The position numbers and the translations under genes were made by a program. Of a stretch of DNA of 64,000 nt, positions 1-11,068 are shown piece by piece. Below the pieces are notes generated by a model that was not told the origin of the DNA, ran no database searches, and was given only the letters and a program-made list of their open reading frames with translations. The number at the start of each line of letters is the position of its first letter. The stretch's first letter is position 1. The DNA is taken from contig CAJXSH010000005.1 in assembly GCA_913061005.1 (NCBI GenBank), positions 1 through 64,000 on the forward strand, given 5' to 3'. This stretch comes from an uncultured Ectothiorhodospiraceae bacterium (GTDB taxonomy: Bacteria > Pseudomonadota > Gammaproteobacteria > Nitrococcales > Nitrococcaceae).

Positions 1-80
<80 letters not shown>

Positions 81-267
81 TTGAGTCGCCGGCGGCTCGT
101 CGATAGGCCGGAACGAACATACCTTCTGCACCAATTCCTCCTGCCAATCGTTGTCATTGGCAACAACAAATTCCATTCGCCGCTGTGTTTGTTATAACTG
201 CAGGCTCGCAGCGGACCGGATGCGGTCACCCTGCACCGAATTTCAACGCAGAACTGAGCGGAGATGA

Positions 268-2451
<2,184 letters not shown>

Positions 2452-2472
2452 GCCTGACGTCATCACCCAGGA

Positions 2473-2504
2473 CCCGCCGCGCCTCTGGCCCGGCGGGTTT
2501 TTTT
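2473..2504 (+). terminator. Rho-independent terminator after katG
   Basis: Stem CCCGCC/GGCGGG with a loop of about 13 nt, followed by seven T residues, 20 nt after the katG stop codon. It separates katG from the next gene. Confidence 0.9.
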
Positions 2505-2588
2505 ATGCTTTTCGGGCCATCACAGGAACTCACCGGTGTGCCCTGGGGGTCCGATCTGGAACACGCCTCGATCAACAAAGGAGCAGGT

Positions 2589-2936
2589 ATGCATAAGGAT
2601 TGGCCGAAAACCACCGAGGAACTCACCGCCCTGATGCAGACGTTCGGCAAGGGGCATCCCGAGGTAGCGAAGGGGTTCTCGCAGTTATCCACCGCCGCCG
2701 AAAAAGACGGCGCGGTGAGTGCCAAGCACAAGGAACTGATGGCGTTGGCGATTGGTGTGGCGATCCGCTGCGAAGGCTGTATCGCTTTTCATGCCAAGGC
2801 CGCGGCCGAGGCGGGGGCAAGCCGCGACGAGGTCATCGAGACGGTGGGCGTATGCCTTTACATGGGCGGCGGGCCATCGTTTGTCTATGGATCCCAGGCG
2901 CTCGAGGCGTTTGATGCGTTTGCATCGTCTCAGTGA
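2589..2936 (+). CDS. Carboxymuconolactone decarboxylase/AhpD-like protein
   Basis: Small all-alpha CMD-family protein, 115 aa. It has the AhpD-type redox centre Cys61-Glu-Gly-Cys64 with His68, and Glu49 upstream. Family members with this CxxC-x3-H pattern act as thiol-disulfide peroxidase partners; true gamma-carboxymuconolactone decarboxylases lack it. The ATG at 2589 follows GGAGCAGGT. A longer reading frame runs in from katG, but its upstream part crosses the terminator and is not expected to be translated. Position next to katG supports a role in peroxide defence (inference). The electron donor is unknown. Confidence 0.88.
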   Translation: MHKDWPKTTEELTALMQTFGKGHPEVAKGFSQLSTAAEKDGAVSAKHKELMALAIGVAIRCEGCIAFHAKAAAEAGASRDEVIETVGVCLYMGGGPSFVYGSQALEAFDAFASSQ

Positions 2937-2956
2937 CCGATGCCATGGCGATGCGC

Positions 2957-2987
2957 AAAAAAAACCCCGCGGCAGCGGGGTTTTTTT
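2957..2987 (+). terminator. Bidirectional terminator between convergent genes
   Basis: Stem CCCCGC/GCGGGG flanked by an A8 tract upstream and a T7 tract downstream, so it can act on both strands. It lies between the CMD gene (+) and proV (-). Confidence 0.9.
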
Positions 2988-3010
2988 CGAAGCGACCTTT
3001 CGGTGGTCGA

Positions 3011-4072
3011 TCAGACCTTGCCGCGGACCCCATCTTCGGCGGCGCTGGTGGGCACCAGCGCCTTGACCAGATCCTGCATATGGAGCACGCCGATCTGCTC
3101 ACCGTCGCTGACAACGCGGTAGTTGAGTGAGGTGTCACCCTCCGAGGCGGCGATCACCGACTCAAGATTGTCGTTGCCATCGATATCCCCGGCAACCGGC
3201 CCTTCGATGGCATCGGTCTTGGGCTGCATGATGGATCGCACCCGCAGGACCCGTGCCCGGTTGATGTCACTGATGAAATCAACGATGTAGGGGTCGTTGG
3301 GATGCAGGAGGATTTCCTGCGGCTCGCCCTGCTGGACGGTGTATCCATCCTTGAGGATGACCAGGTGGTCGGCAAGCTTGAGCGCTTCGTCCAGGTCATG
3401 GGTAATGAACACGATGGTCTTGTGCAGCTCTTGCTGGAGCTCAAGGAGCAGATCCTGCATATCCGTGCGGATCAGCGGGTCGAGGGCCGAGAAGGCCTCG
3501 TCCATCAGCATGATGTCGGAGTTCGAGGTCAGCGCCCGGGCGATGCCCACCCGCTGCTGCATGCCGCCAGAGAGTTGATGGGGATGCTGGTGGTCATTGC
3601 CCTGCAGCCCGACCCGTTCCAGCCACTTGCTGCCTTCCTGCAACGCCGTCTGCTTGTCCTCGCCGCGGACGATTAGCGGCATTGCCGCGTTTTCGACCAC
3701 CGTTCGGTGGGGGAGCAGGGCGAATTTCTGGAACACCATCGACATCTGCTGCCGGCGCAGGCGACGCAGGCTGTCCTCGTCATAGCTGATGACGTCATCG
3801 CCATCCACCAGTACCTGACCGGAGGTTGGATCGATCAGCCGGTTGAGATGACGGATCAACGTGGACTTGCCCGAGCCGGACAAGCCCATGATGACCGTGA
3901 TTTCGCCGGCAACCATGTCCACGTTGATATCCTGAAGCCCCAGCACATGGCCGTGCTCTGCGAGCAGCTCGGTTTTGCCAACGCCGTTTTTGACATGCTC
4001 CAGCGCCGCCTCCGGGTCATCGCCGAAGATCTTGTACAGATGCTGGATCGAGATCTTGATCTGTTCACTCAT
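3011..4072 (-). CDS. proV: Glycine betaine/proline ABC transporter, ATP-binding protein ProV
   Basis: ATPase of an OpuA/ProU-type osmoprotectant importer, 353 aa. Walker A GLSGSGKST at 63-71, the LSGGMQQR signature and Walker B IMLMDE are intact, with the ProV-specific FQKFALLPHRTV Q-loop. The N-terminal IxHLYKIFG segment is typical of ProV. The C-terminal regulatory part holds only about one CBS-like unit (roughly residues 285-345), shorter than the paired CBS domains of enterobacterial ProV (about 400 aa). It is the last gene of proX-proW-proV, 18 bp after proW. Uptake of compatible solutes fits a halophile. Confidence 0.95.
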   Translation of the reverse strand: MSEQIKISIQHLYKIFGDDPEAALEHVKNGVGKTELLAEHGHVLGLQDINVDMVAGEITVIMGLSGSGKSTLIRHLNRLIDPTSGQVLVDGDDVISYDEDSLRRLRRQQMSMVFQKFALLPHRTVVENAAMPLIVRGEDKQTALQEGSKWLERVGLQGNDHQHPHQLSGGMQQRVGIARALTSNSDIMLMDEAFSALDPLIRTDMQDLLLELQQELHKTIVFITHDLDEALKLADHLVILKDGYTVQQGEPQEILLHPNDPYIVDFISDINRARVLRVRSIMQPKTDAIEGPVAGDIDGNDNLESVIAASEGDTSLNYRVVSDGEQIGVLHMQDLVKALVPTSAAEDGVRGKV

Positions 4073-4090
4073 GGTTTCGGGTCCGTCCGC

Positions 4091-5110
4091 CTACTGCTGG
4101 GCCGTATTGACGCGGGCGAGGGCCGCCTTGGTCACACGGTCGAGAATGATGGCCAGAAGCACGATGCCCAGGCCCGAAATCAGCCCAACGCCGAGCTCCA
4201 GGTTGCGGATACCCCGCAGCACCAGAACACCCAGCCCGGGGGCGGAGACCAATGAGGCGATCACCACCATGGCGAGGCTCATCATGATGGTCTGGTTGAC
4301 ACCGGCCATGATGTTGGGAAGCGCCAGCGGGATCTGAACCCCGTAGAGCTTCTGCCGGTCGGTCATGCCGTAGGCATCGGCGGCCTCGATGACGTCCTTG
4401 TCCACCAGCCGGATCCCCAGATCGGTGAGGCGGATCACCGGGACAATCGCATAGAGGATGATGGCGATGCCGTAGAGCTTGGGCTCGGTCACCGAGAACA
4501 GGAAGATCAACGGGATCAGATACACGAATGGTGGCAGTGTCTGGAGCATATCCAGCACCGGTATGACGCCCCGTTGCAGTCCGTCGCTGCGCGACATGGC
4601 GATGCCGATCGGCACGCCGAGCAATACGCAGATCATTGAGCAGACGAAGATGATTGCAAGGGTCTGCATGGCGTAATCGTAATGATCGATGAACGCCAGA
4701 AAGAGTATGAAAGAGGCGACCATGCCCACCAGGCGGGTGGATTTGGAAGCCAGATAGACAATGCCCAGCAGGATGGGAATCATCACGAACCAGGGCACCG
4801 TCTGGAAAATCGACAAAGCACCACTGAGAAACCAGCTCAGCGGCTGAGTGATCGGGTCGATCACCACCTTCAGTGCGTCTTTAATCCCCAGAAAGCCACT
4901 CTCCAGACCGCTTGTCAGTCCGCGGGTCTGGGCAATGGCCGGGCAGGCATCATGGAGGTTGTCCAACGAGGGGAAGGGCAGTTCCCAGAGGGATTTTGTC
5001 TCGCCGCTGTTGCGGGCAAGCAACTCTTCCATGCTCATGGTGCCGCCGGTTTTCTCGCCGCACCAGCCGCGCAGCCCCAGTCCATCGAAAATGAAATCGT
5101 AAGTCGCCAT
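4091..5110 (-). CDS. proW: Glycine betaine/proline ABC transporter permease ProW
   Basis: Inner-membrane permease of the betaine importer, 339 aa. A soluble N-terminal stretch of about 90 residues is followed by multiple hydrophobic helices. The BPD-type coupling region with the family pattern EAADAYGMTDRQKLYGVQIP lies at roughly residues 240-260. The ATG at 5110 follows an AGG-containing site. It sits 78 bp downstream of proX, separated by a strong stem-loop, and just upstream of proV. Confidence 0.95.
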   Translation of the reverse strand: MATYDFIFDGLGLRGWCGEKTGGTMSMEELLARNSGETKSLWELPFPSLDNLHDACPAIAQTRGLTSGLESGFLGIKDALKVVIDPITQPLSWFLSGALSIFQTVPWFVMIPILLGIVYLASKSTRLVGMVASFILFLAFIDHYDYAMQTLAIIFVCSMICVLLGVPIGIAMSRSDGLQRGVIPVLDMLQTLPPFVYLIPLIFLFSVTEPKLYGIAIILYAIVPVIRLTDLGIRLVDKDVIEAADAYGMTDRQKLYGVQIPLALPNIMAGVNQTIMMSLAMVVIASLVSAPGLGVLVLRGIRNLELGVGLISGLGIVLLAIILDRVTKAALARVNTAQQ

Positions 5111-5139
5111 GACCTTATCCCTGTTTTTCTAACAGAAAA

Positions 5140-5165
5140 GGCGCCGGGCCGGTGGCCGCGGCGCC
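5140..5165 (-). promoter_or_regulatory. Stem-loop between proX and proW
   Basis: Inverted repeat GGCGCCG/CGGCGCC; read on the minus strand it is followed by CTTTTCTGTT. It lies 23 nt after the proX stop. Such structures after the binding-protein gene commonly stabilise its mRNA or partly terminate transcription, giving excess binding protein. Here that role is inference. Confidence 0.6.
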
Positions 5166-5188
5166 TGTTTGGCGCTACCCGGGGTGTT

Positions 5189-6151
5189 TTAGAACATGCC
5201 CTCGAGGTTGGCCTGGGCCTCTTCGCTGAGCCAGCTCATCCACTGATCCTGGTTGTTCTGCAGGTAGTAGACGACGGCCTCGTCGATGCTGGCCTGATTA
5301 TCCGAATGCCAGGCCAGGAGGCTGTTCATCTGATCGTTCGAGAAGCTCACGTTCTGAATGAGCTCAAACGCCTCAGGCTCACGCTCGGCAAAGTCCGAAG
5401 TGACCACGTTGAACACGTCGGCAGACGGGAAGGAGGAGACTCCGACCTCGTTGCACTCCGTGTCCTGGTTACAGGCGTGGACATCTTCCTTGTACGGACC
5501 CAGGTCGACACTGACCATGTCGTACTTACCGAGCGGGGCGGTCGGGCCCCAGTAGTAGCCGAAGTAGGGCTCTTCGTTTTCGTAGGCCGAGGCCATGGCG
5601 CCGGCGAGCGTCTCACCCGAGCCGTGGTTGAACACCTCGATACCATTGCCTTCGAGGTCGAATGCCTCCTTCAGCGAGTCATTGACGATCCGGCAACCCC
5701 AGCCGTCGGGGCAGTTATGGAAGCGACCGCCGACCAGCTCAGGGTTGTCCAGGATGCCCTCGATGGTGGCGAGCTCGGGATGCTCCTCGACCAGGTAGGA
5801 CGGCACAAGCCAGTGCTCGGTCCCGCCATCGCTGAACGAATCCGAGGCCTTGACGACCTTGCCCTGCTCGGCCAGATCGAAGTACGCCGGGGCCGAGTTG
5901 ACCCACAGCTCTGGCACCACGTCCGGCTCGTTGTTCTCGGCCAGCGAGGTGATGGCGGTGGTGGTCGCCGACGGCACCACCGTGACGTCGCAGCCATAAC
6001 CCTGCTCCAGCAGGAAGGCGGTGACGCCGGTGATGATTCCACCGGAAGTCCAGTTCATTTCGCCGACGGACACCTCGCCGCATTCGGCGTTGGCAGCCAT
6101 CGGCAGCATGGCGCCCGAAAGGGCAAGTGCGTAAATGGAACGCTTCATCAT
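5189..6151 (-). CDS. proX: Glycine betaine-binding periplasmic protein ProX
   Basis: OpuAC-family substrate-binding protein, 320 aa, first gene of the proXWV operon. The signal peptide (MMKRSIYALALSGAMLPMAANA) is probably cleaved near residue 22. The mature N-terminus ECGEVSVGEMNWTSGG matches the quaternary-amine-binding family. Aromatic residues in the mature chain could form the cation box, but individual ligands were not assigned. Two adjacent ATG codons (6151 and 6148) are possible starts, with GGAG at 6159-6162 upstream. The promoter should lie between 6152 and about 6260. Confidence 0.94.
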   Translation of the reverse strand: MMKRSIYALALSGAMLPMAANAECGEVSVGEMNWTSGGIITGVTAFLLEQGYGCDVTVVPSATTTAITSLAENNEPDVVPELWVNSAPAYFDLAEQGKVVKASDSFSDGGTEHWLVPSYLVEEHPELATIEGILDNPELVGGRFHNCPDGWGCRIVNDSLKEAFDLEGNGIEVFNHGSGETLAGAMASAYENEEPYFGYYWGPTAPLGKYDMVSVDLGPYKEDVHACNQDTECNEVGVSSFPSADVFNVVTSDFAEREPEAFELIQNVSFSNDQMNSLLAWHSDNQASIDEAVVYYLQNNQDQWMSWLSEEAQANLEGMF

Positions 6152-6264
6152 GGTTTGCTCCGTTCTCTTCGCTTGATTAGCGGTTAGTGATTGGCGGAGA
6201 AGCCATCAAATGCCGACCGTACCGCATCGGGCACGGGGCGATTCGATGTTTGGGGGAGTAGGGC

Positions 6265-6289
6265 GCCGGATCAATCATCCGGCTTTTTA
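6265..6289 (+). terminator. Plus-strand intrinsic terminator without an assigned upstream gene
   Basis: GCCGGAT/ATCCGGC stem with a 5-nt loop and TTTTTAT at 6284-6290. The orientation is plus, but the genes on both sides (proX, rsgA) are on the minus strand. It may end a small plus-strand transcript from the proX upstream region; no ORF explains it. Confidence 0.65.
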
Positions 6290-6349
6290 TCGTTGCCTGC
6301 GGGATATGGATACCCGGGCCTCCGTGTTCAACGTTGCCTTAACTATAGA

Positions 6350-7249
6350 TCAACTTTTCTGATCTGCCAAACCGTTCTCGGTCTCCTGCATGAGTCGCGC
6401 CCAGTGCGCGATGCGCTGTGCCGGTACGGCGCCGGATTCGCGGGCGCGCTGCAAAGCGCAACCGGGCTCGCCGTTGTGTCGGCAATCACGGAACTGGCAT
6501 TGACCGGTAAGTTCGGCGATGTCCGGAAAGGCGGCCATGACCTGCCCGGGCGAGAGATGGTCGAGCCGCAGGGTGCGCACGCCGGGGGAGTCGATCAGTG
6601 CCGGTCCGCCCGGATGCTCGACCAGTATTGTTTCGGTGGTGGTGTGTCTGCCTTGACCGCTGGCGCGGTTGATTTCGCCGACGCGCAGATCCACACCGGG
6701 CACCAGTGCCTTTGTAAGGGATGATTTGCCAACCCCGGATTGGCCAACGAGGATTGCCGTCCCGGCACCGATCAATTGGCGAATCGCATCGAGCCCGGCC
6801 CCGGATCGGGCACTGCCACCCAGGCAGTCAAGCCGGTTGTGGTCGGTGCTGAGGCGCGTCAGCAGGGCATGGCGCTGCGCCGCTTCGAGCCGGTCGGTTT
6901 TGTTGAGCCAGAGCGTCAGGGGGATGGCGGCCGCCTGGCTGAGTACCCGATACCGGTCGATGAGCAGGGGGTCCGGCGTCGGTGTCGGGGCGATGACAAG
7001 GATAATCCGGTCGACATTGGCCGCCAGGGGGCGGGGATGGCCGCGGAAATCGCCACGCTCGATGACGTTGCGGCGCGGCTCGACGGCCTCGACCACGGCA
7101 CCGCCCGACTGCGCTTGCCAGTCGATCCAGTCGCCGCAGACGGGGCGGCCGCCACGCCGGCGCAGCTGACAGCGGTGGAGATCACCGCTTTGGTCGGCGA
7201 CCAGGCAGTGATTGCCGGTGCTCAGCACGACCCGTCCGCGGCGGCGCAT
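6350..7249 (-). CDS. rsgA: Small ribosomal subunit biogenesis GTPase RsgA
   Basis: Circularly permuted GTPase that matures the 30S subunit, 299 aa. An N-terminal OB-fold (about 1-75) precedes the permuted G motifs: G4 NKTD at 116-119, G1 GQSGVGKSS at 169-177 and G3 DSPG at 220-223. A C-terminal Cys/His cluster (CQFRDCRHNGEPGC) would bind zinc. It is divergent from orn, with start codons 80 bp apart; rsgA and orn are neighbours in many gammaproteobacteria. No near terminator was found on its strand. Confidence 0.96.
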   Translation of the reverse strand: MRRRGRVVLSTGNHCLVADQSGDLHRCQLRRRGGRPVCGDWIDWQAQSGGAVVEAVEPRRNVIERGDFRGHPRPLAANVDRIILVIAPTPTPDPLLIDRYRVLSQAAAIPLTLWLNKTDRLEAAQRHALLTRLSTDHNRLDCLGGSARSGAGLDAIRQLIGAGTAILVGQSGVGKSSLTKALVPGVDLRVGEINRASGQGRHTTTETILVEHPGGPALIDSPGVRTLRLDHLSPGQVMAAFPDIAELTGQCQFRDCRHNGEPGCALQRARESGAVPAQRIAHWARLMQETENGLADQKS

Positions 7250-7329
7250 CAGTCACCGCCTCCGGCCGCTGATCGACGGGCGCTCTGGTAGACTCTCGGG
7301 TGTTTTTTCGGCCAACAGGGGGCGGCTCG

Positions 7330-7890
7330 ATGGGTTTTTCCCAGGACAATCTCATCTGGATCGACCTGGAGATGACAGGGCTTGATGTCGATCGCGATCG
7401 GATCATTGAGGTGGCGACCATTGTCACCGATGCCCAGCTCGAGATCCTCGCCGAGGGCCCGGTCATCGCCATCCACCAACCCGAGGACGTCCTCGCCGGC
7501 ATGGATGACTGGAACCAGAACCAGCATGGTGGCTCGGGTCTGCTCAAACGGGTTCGCGAGAGCACCGTGGACGAGGCCGAGGCGGAACAACGCACCCTGG
7601 CGTTTCTCGAGCAATGGGTCCCGCCCGGGGTGTCGCCGATGTGTGGCAACAGTATCTGCCAGGACCGGCGCTTCATGCACCGGTCCATGCCGAGGCTGAT
7701 GCGTTATTTCCATTACCGTCACATCGATGTCAGCACACTCAAGGAGCTCGCCACCCGCTGGCTGCCGTCGGTCACCTCAGGTTTCACCAAGCAGTCATCC
7801 CACCTGGCGCTGGATGACATCCGCGATTCCATCAACGAGCTCCGCCATTATCGGGCGCATTTTCTGGTGGATGCGGCTCGGGCCCGGTAA
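7330..7890 (+). CDS. orn: Oligoribonuclease Orn
   Basis: DEDDh 3'-to-5' exoribonuclease that degrades nanoRNAs and pGpG, 186 aa, full length. The first motif is Asp12/Glu14 in [10 protein letters not shown]; the later motif [10 protein letters not shown] provides the catalytic His and last Asp. The ATG at 7330 fits the conserved [18 protein letters not shown] start; an upstream in-frame start at 7300 lacks family support. The 3' end overlaps the convergent sulfurtransferase gene by 59 bp. Confidence 0.97.
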   Translation: MGFSQDNLIWIDLEMTGLDVDRDRIIEVATIVTDAQLEILAEGPVIAIHQPEDVLAGMDDWNQNQHGGSGLLKRVRESTVDEAEAEQRTLAFLEQWVPPGVSPMCGNSICQDRRFMHRSMPRLMRYFHYRHIDVSTLKELATRWLPSVTSGFTKQSSHLALDDIRDSINELRHYRAHFLVDAARAR

Positions 7891-8710
7891 CAATGGGAGT
7901 GTCGGGGTGATTCCCCCACTCGGACCAGGATCCGTCATAGCCGCGGACATGGCCAAAGCCAAGATGGCGCAGCACGACATAGCTCAGCGACGAGCGATGA
8001 TGCGTCTGGCAGTGGGTGATGATTTCCTTATCGGGTGTGATGCCATGCTGTCGGTACATAGCCTCGAGCGCTGCTGCCGGACGTAGCCGGAACCCGTCGT
8101 CCGGATCGCGATTGTCGGCCCAGTCCAGATTGATGGCCCCCGGGATATGGCCGCCCCGGGCGGCACGCACGTCCACGCCGCTGTACTCGGCCGGTGTCCG
8201 GGCATCGAGGATGCAGACCGCCGGATCATCCAGATGGGCCTCGATATAGCCCCGATCGGCGACCACTTCCGGATTGCGAAGCTCGGCGGGGTAAGGCGGC
8301 GTCGACGGCTGAGCCGGCCAACCGGAGGCGGTCGCTTCGCCGCTGCGGACCCAGGCATGAAGACCGCCATCGAGGATGGCCGCTTCCCAGTGACCAAGGG
8401 CGTTGAGGGTCCACACAAGCCGCGATGCCCGACCGCCGCCACTGTCATCGTAGGCCACGACGGGACGCTGTGGCTCGATACCCGCCTCCCCGAGCGCCGT
8501 CGAGAGCACCGCCATCGGCGGTAACAAGCCGGGGGCCGGTGGCCGGGCATGGTTGAGGCGGGCGTAGTCCAGACAGCCGGCTCCCGGGATATGCGCCCGG
8601 GCGAAGGCGGCCTCATCGCCGACAAAGACCACCCGTGGTGGTGGGTCGTTTTGCAGACGCCGCGCCAGATCATCACTGTCGATGACCACCGGCAGGGCAG
8701 GGTCGGTCAT
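7832..8710 (-). CDS. Thiosulfate/3-mercaptopyruvate sulfurtransferase (two rhodanese domains)
   Basis: Tandem-rhodanese enzyme of 292 aa without a signal peptide, so cytoplasmic. The N-terminal domain (about 1-130) is inactive-type. The C-terminal domain carries catalytic Cys234 in a CQTHHRS loop, closer to thiosulfate sulfurtransferases than to the CG(S/T)GVT loop of mercaptopyruvate enzymes. The ATG at 8710 has GGAG six bases upstream; an upstream start at 8734 is less likely. The 3' end overlaps orn by 59 bp on the opposite strand. A second, secreted rhodanese is at 46908-47837. Confidence 0.88.
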   Translation of the reverse strand: MTDPALPVVIDSDDLARRLQNDPPPRVVFVGDEAAFARAHIPGAGCLDYARLNHARPPAPGLLPPMAVLSTALGEAGIEPQRPVVAYDDSGGGRASRLVWTLNALGHWEAAILDGGLHAWVRSGEATASGWPAQPSTPPYPAELRNPEVVADRGYIEAHLDDPAVCILDARTPAEYSGVDVRAARGGHIPGAINLDWADNRDPDDGFRLRPAAALEAMYRQHGITPDKEIITHCQTHHRSSLSYVVLRHLGFGHVRGYDGSWSEWGNHPDTPIVTGPEPHPPENAPDNGGAR

Positions 8711-8768
8711 GGATGACTCCATTGGCGATTGCACACCGGCGCAGTGTAGCAGCGCCCGAGGTTGCCTC

Positions 8769-9983
8769 TCAGGCGACCTTGATCAGCTCAAGCCAGTGTC
8801 GCACTGGAATCTCCGAGGCTTCGTCCAAGTGGGTCAGGCAGCCGATATTGGCGGTGGCGATGACCTGCGGCTCGCCGGTGTTGAGGTTTTCGAGTTTCTG
8901 TGTCCGCAGCTGCTCGGCCATTTTCGGCTGAAGCACCGAATAGGTCCCGGCCGAACCGCAGCAGATATGGGCATCGGGCACCGGCGTCATGTCAAAGCCG
9001 ATACGTGCCATGAGCGCATCCACCCGGCCATTGAGCTTTTGGGCATGTTGCAGTGTGCAGGGCGTCTGGAACGCCACCCGGCGTGGTGCATCGTCTGCTG
9101 GCGCCAGTTGGTCGGCGTGACGTTCGAGCAACTCGATCGGATCGATGGCAAGCGCTGTCACCCGGGCGGCTTTCTCGGCATAGTCCGGGTCATCCGCGAG
9201 CAGATGGCCATAGTCTTTGACCTGGGCACCGCAGCCACTGGCGTTGACCACAATCGCCTCGGCGCCGGCCTCGATGTGCGGCCACCAGGCGTCAATATTT
9301 GATCGGATGCGTGCCTTGGCGGCTTCGCTGGCCCCCAGGTGCTGGTCAATCGCGCCACAGCAGCTGACCTCGGTGGTTCTTTTCACCGCAATGCCCAGCT
9401 CGTCCATGAGTCGCGCCGTCTGGGGGTTGATGGGCGGCTCCAGGGCAGGCTGGACACAGCCCTCGAGCATGAGCACAAACCGGCTGTGGGTCGATGGCGA
9501 CGGCCAGGCCGGCGCCGGGCGACGGGGACGGATTTTTTTGCGCAGCGGCCCGGGGACGAGCGGGCGGGTCAGGCGCCCCATCGTCAGCAGCGTCCCGAAA
9601 AGCCGTGGCCGGGGCAGGACGGTCCGCAGCCCGGTCCGCACCCATCGCTGCAATCCCCGACGCGGCACTTGTTCTTCGACAATCTCTCGGCCCAGATCGG
9701 CAAGCCGACCGTATTCCACGCCGGACGGGCAGGTCGTCTCGCAGGCCCGGCAAGTCAGGCAACGGTCGAGATGCAACTGAATGCTCTCGGTGGGGGCCTC
9801 GCCTTCGAGGACCTGCTTGATCTGGTAGATCCGCCCGCGGGGGCTGTCCAACTCGTCACCCAGTAAGCGGTAGGTCGGACAATTGGCCAGACAGAATCCA
9901 CAATGCGTGCATTTGCGCAGGATCGCATCCGCCTCCTGGCCGGCGGCGCTGTCTTTGATGAAATCAGCCAGATGGGTCTGCAT
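8769..9983 (-). CDS. glcF: Glycolate oxidase iron-sulfur subunit GlcF
   Basis: Electron-transfer subunit of glycolate oxidase, 404 aa. Two [4Fe-4S] ferredoxin motifs are clear: Cys25/28/31/35 (CTHCGFCLANCP) and Cys75/78/81/85 (CLTCRACETTCP). Two CCG motifs follow in the C-terminal half (VSCCGA and HICCGSAGTYS). It is the last gene of glcD-glcE-glcF, starting 2 bp after glcE. The complex oxidises glycolate to glyoxylate and passes electrons to the respiratory chain. Confidence 0.96.
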   Translation of the reverse strand: MQTHLADFIKDSAAGQEADAILRKCTHCGFCLANCPTYRLLGDELDSPRGRIYQIKQVLEGEAPTESIQLHLDRCLTCRACETTCPSGVEYGRLADLGREIVEEQVPRRGLQRWVRTGLRTVLPRPRLFGTLLTMGRLTRPLVPGPLRKKIRPRRPAPAWPSPSTHSRFVLMLEGCVQPALEPPINPQTARLMDELGIAVKRTTEVSCCGAIDQHLGASEAAKARIRSNIDAWWPHIEAGAEAIVVNASGCGAQVKDYGHLLADDPDYAEKAARVTALAIDPIELLERHADQLAPADDAPRRVAFQTPCTLQHAQKLNGRVDALMARIGFDMTPVPDAHICCGSAGTYSVLQPKMAEQLRTQKLENLNTGEPQVIATANIGCLTHLDEASEIPVRHWLELIKVA

Positions 9984-9985
9984 GC

Positions 9986-11068
9986 TCAGCTAACCTCCGC
10001 GTCGGGGTAGAGTCGGCCGGGGTTGAGGATGCCGTGGGGGTCGAAGGCCTTTTTGATGTTCCGATGCAGGCGGGCCTGGACCGCATCCAGGGGCGGGAAG
10101 GCGTCGACACCATCGATCCGCCCGCGGAACAGTGTCGCGCTACCGCCCTCGGCCGCGGCCCGGGCGCGCAGGTTGTGCGGCTCTGGGTGACCCCGTAGCC
10201 AGAGCTGTTGGCCCGACCAGTCGATCAAAAAGCGCTCGCCGTATACCGTCGGATCCGAAGCCGGCGGCAGTGAAATGCGCCAGAGCGGTTCTTCGTCGCC
10301 GGCAAAAAACGCATGACGCTGGTCTCGTATCGATTGCCAGAAGGCATCCGCTGCGGCCGGTTCCAGCGCCTTGCCATCAATGGCGGCGACGGCGTCATCC
10401 ACCGCCGAGGTGGTGCCTTCGAAACGCGCGTACAAACGCTCGCCGTCGTGGATCATCCCACTCAAGGGGCGGCCATTGCGCAGCCACTGCTCGCTGAGGT
10501 CGTGGCATTGGGTGGGATCGGCTTCGACCTCGAGCGTGACCCGCGCCGCCGGTGCCGGCAGCACTTTGAGCGAGACCTCGGTGATCACCCCGAGTGTGCC
10601 CAGGGCGCCGGTGTTCAACCTTGCCACGTCATAGCCGGCGACGTTTTTCATGACCTCGCCGCCAAAGCGCATCAGCTCACCACGGCCATTGATCAATCGC
10701 AGGCCCAGCACCATGTCACGGACCGCACCGCCGTAGGGACGGCGGGGCCCGGCGAGTCCGGCGGCCACCACACCGCCCAGGGTGCCGCCGCCATTGAACT
10801 GCGGTGGCTCGAAGGCCAGGCGCTGTCCCTCGGCGGTCAGTGCCTCCTCGATCTCGACAATCGGTGTGCCCGCCCTTGCGGTGAGGACAAGTTCAGTGGG
10901 TTCGTAGCTGATAATGCCGCGATGCGCACGGATATCCAGCGCACTGCCCTGTACCGGGTTGCCGTAGAAATGCTTGCTGCCGCTGCCGGTGATTGACAGC
11001 GCCTCGCCTTGCTCGGCCGCATCGGCGACGCGCTCGCGCAACGCCTCACTCTGATCGGTGCCCGTCAT
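9986..11068 (-). CDS. glcE: Glycolate oxidase FAD-binding subunit GlcE
   Basis: PCMH-type FAD-binding protein, 360 aa, the second flavin subunit of glycolate oxidase. The conserved segment PPQFNGGGTLGGVVAAGLAGP and the following RRPYGGAVRDMVLG are typical of GlcE. The start is set at ATG 11068, which overlaps the glcD stop as TGATG and indicates translational coupling. A longer in-frame reading upstream (to 11137) would run inside glcD and is rejected. Confidence 0.95.
   Translation of the reverse strand: MTGTDQSEALRERVADAAEQGEALSITGSGSKHFYGNPVQGSALDIRAHRGIISYEPTELVLTARAGTPIVEIEEALTAEGQRLAFEPPQFNGGGTLGGVVAAGLAGPRRPYGGAVRDMVLGLRLINGRGELMRFGGEVMKNVAGYDVARLNTGALGTLGVITEVSLKVLPAPAARVTLEVEADPTQCHDLSEQWLRNGRPLSGMIHDGERLYARFEGTTSAVDDAVAAIDGKALEPAAADAFWQSIRDQRHAFFAGDEEPLWRISLPPASDPTVYGERFLIDWSGQQLWLRGHPEPHNLRARAAAEGGSATLFRGRIDGVDAFPPLDAVQARLHRNIKKAFDPHGILNPGRLYPDAEVS

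Noticed and set aside
4682-6187. 500-codon open frame on the plus strand opposite proW and proX
   Set aside because: Antisense shadow of two well-recognised transporter genes; crosses their intergenic hairpin and has no family similarity.
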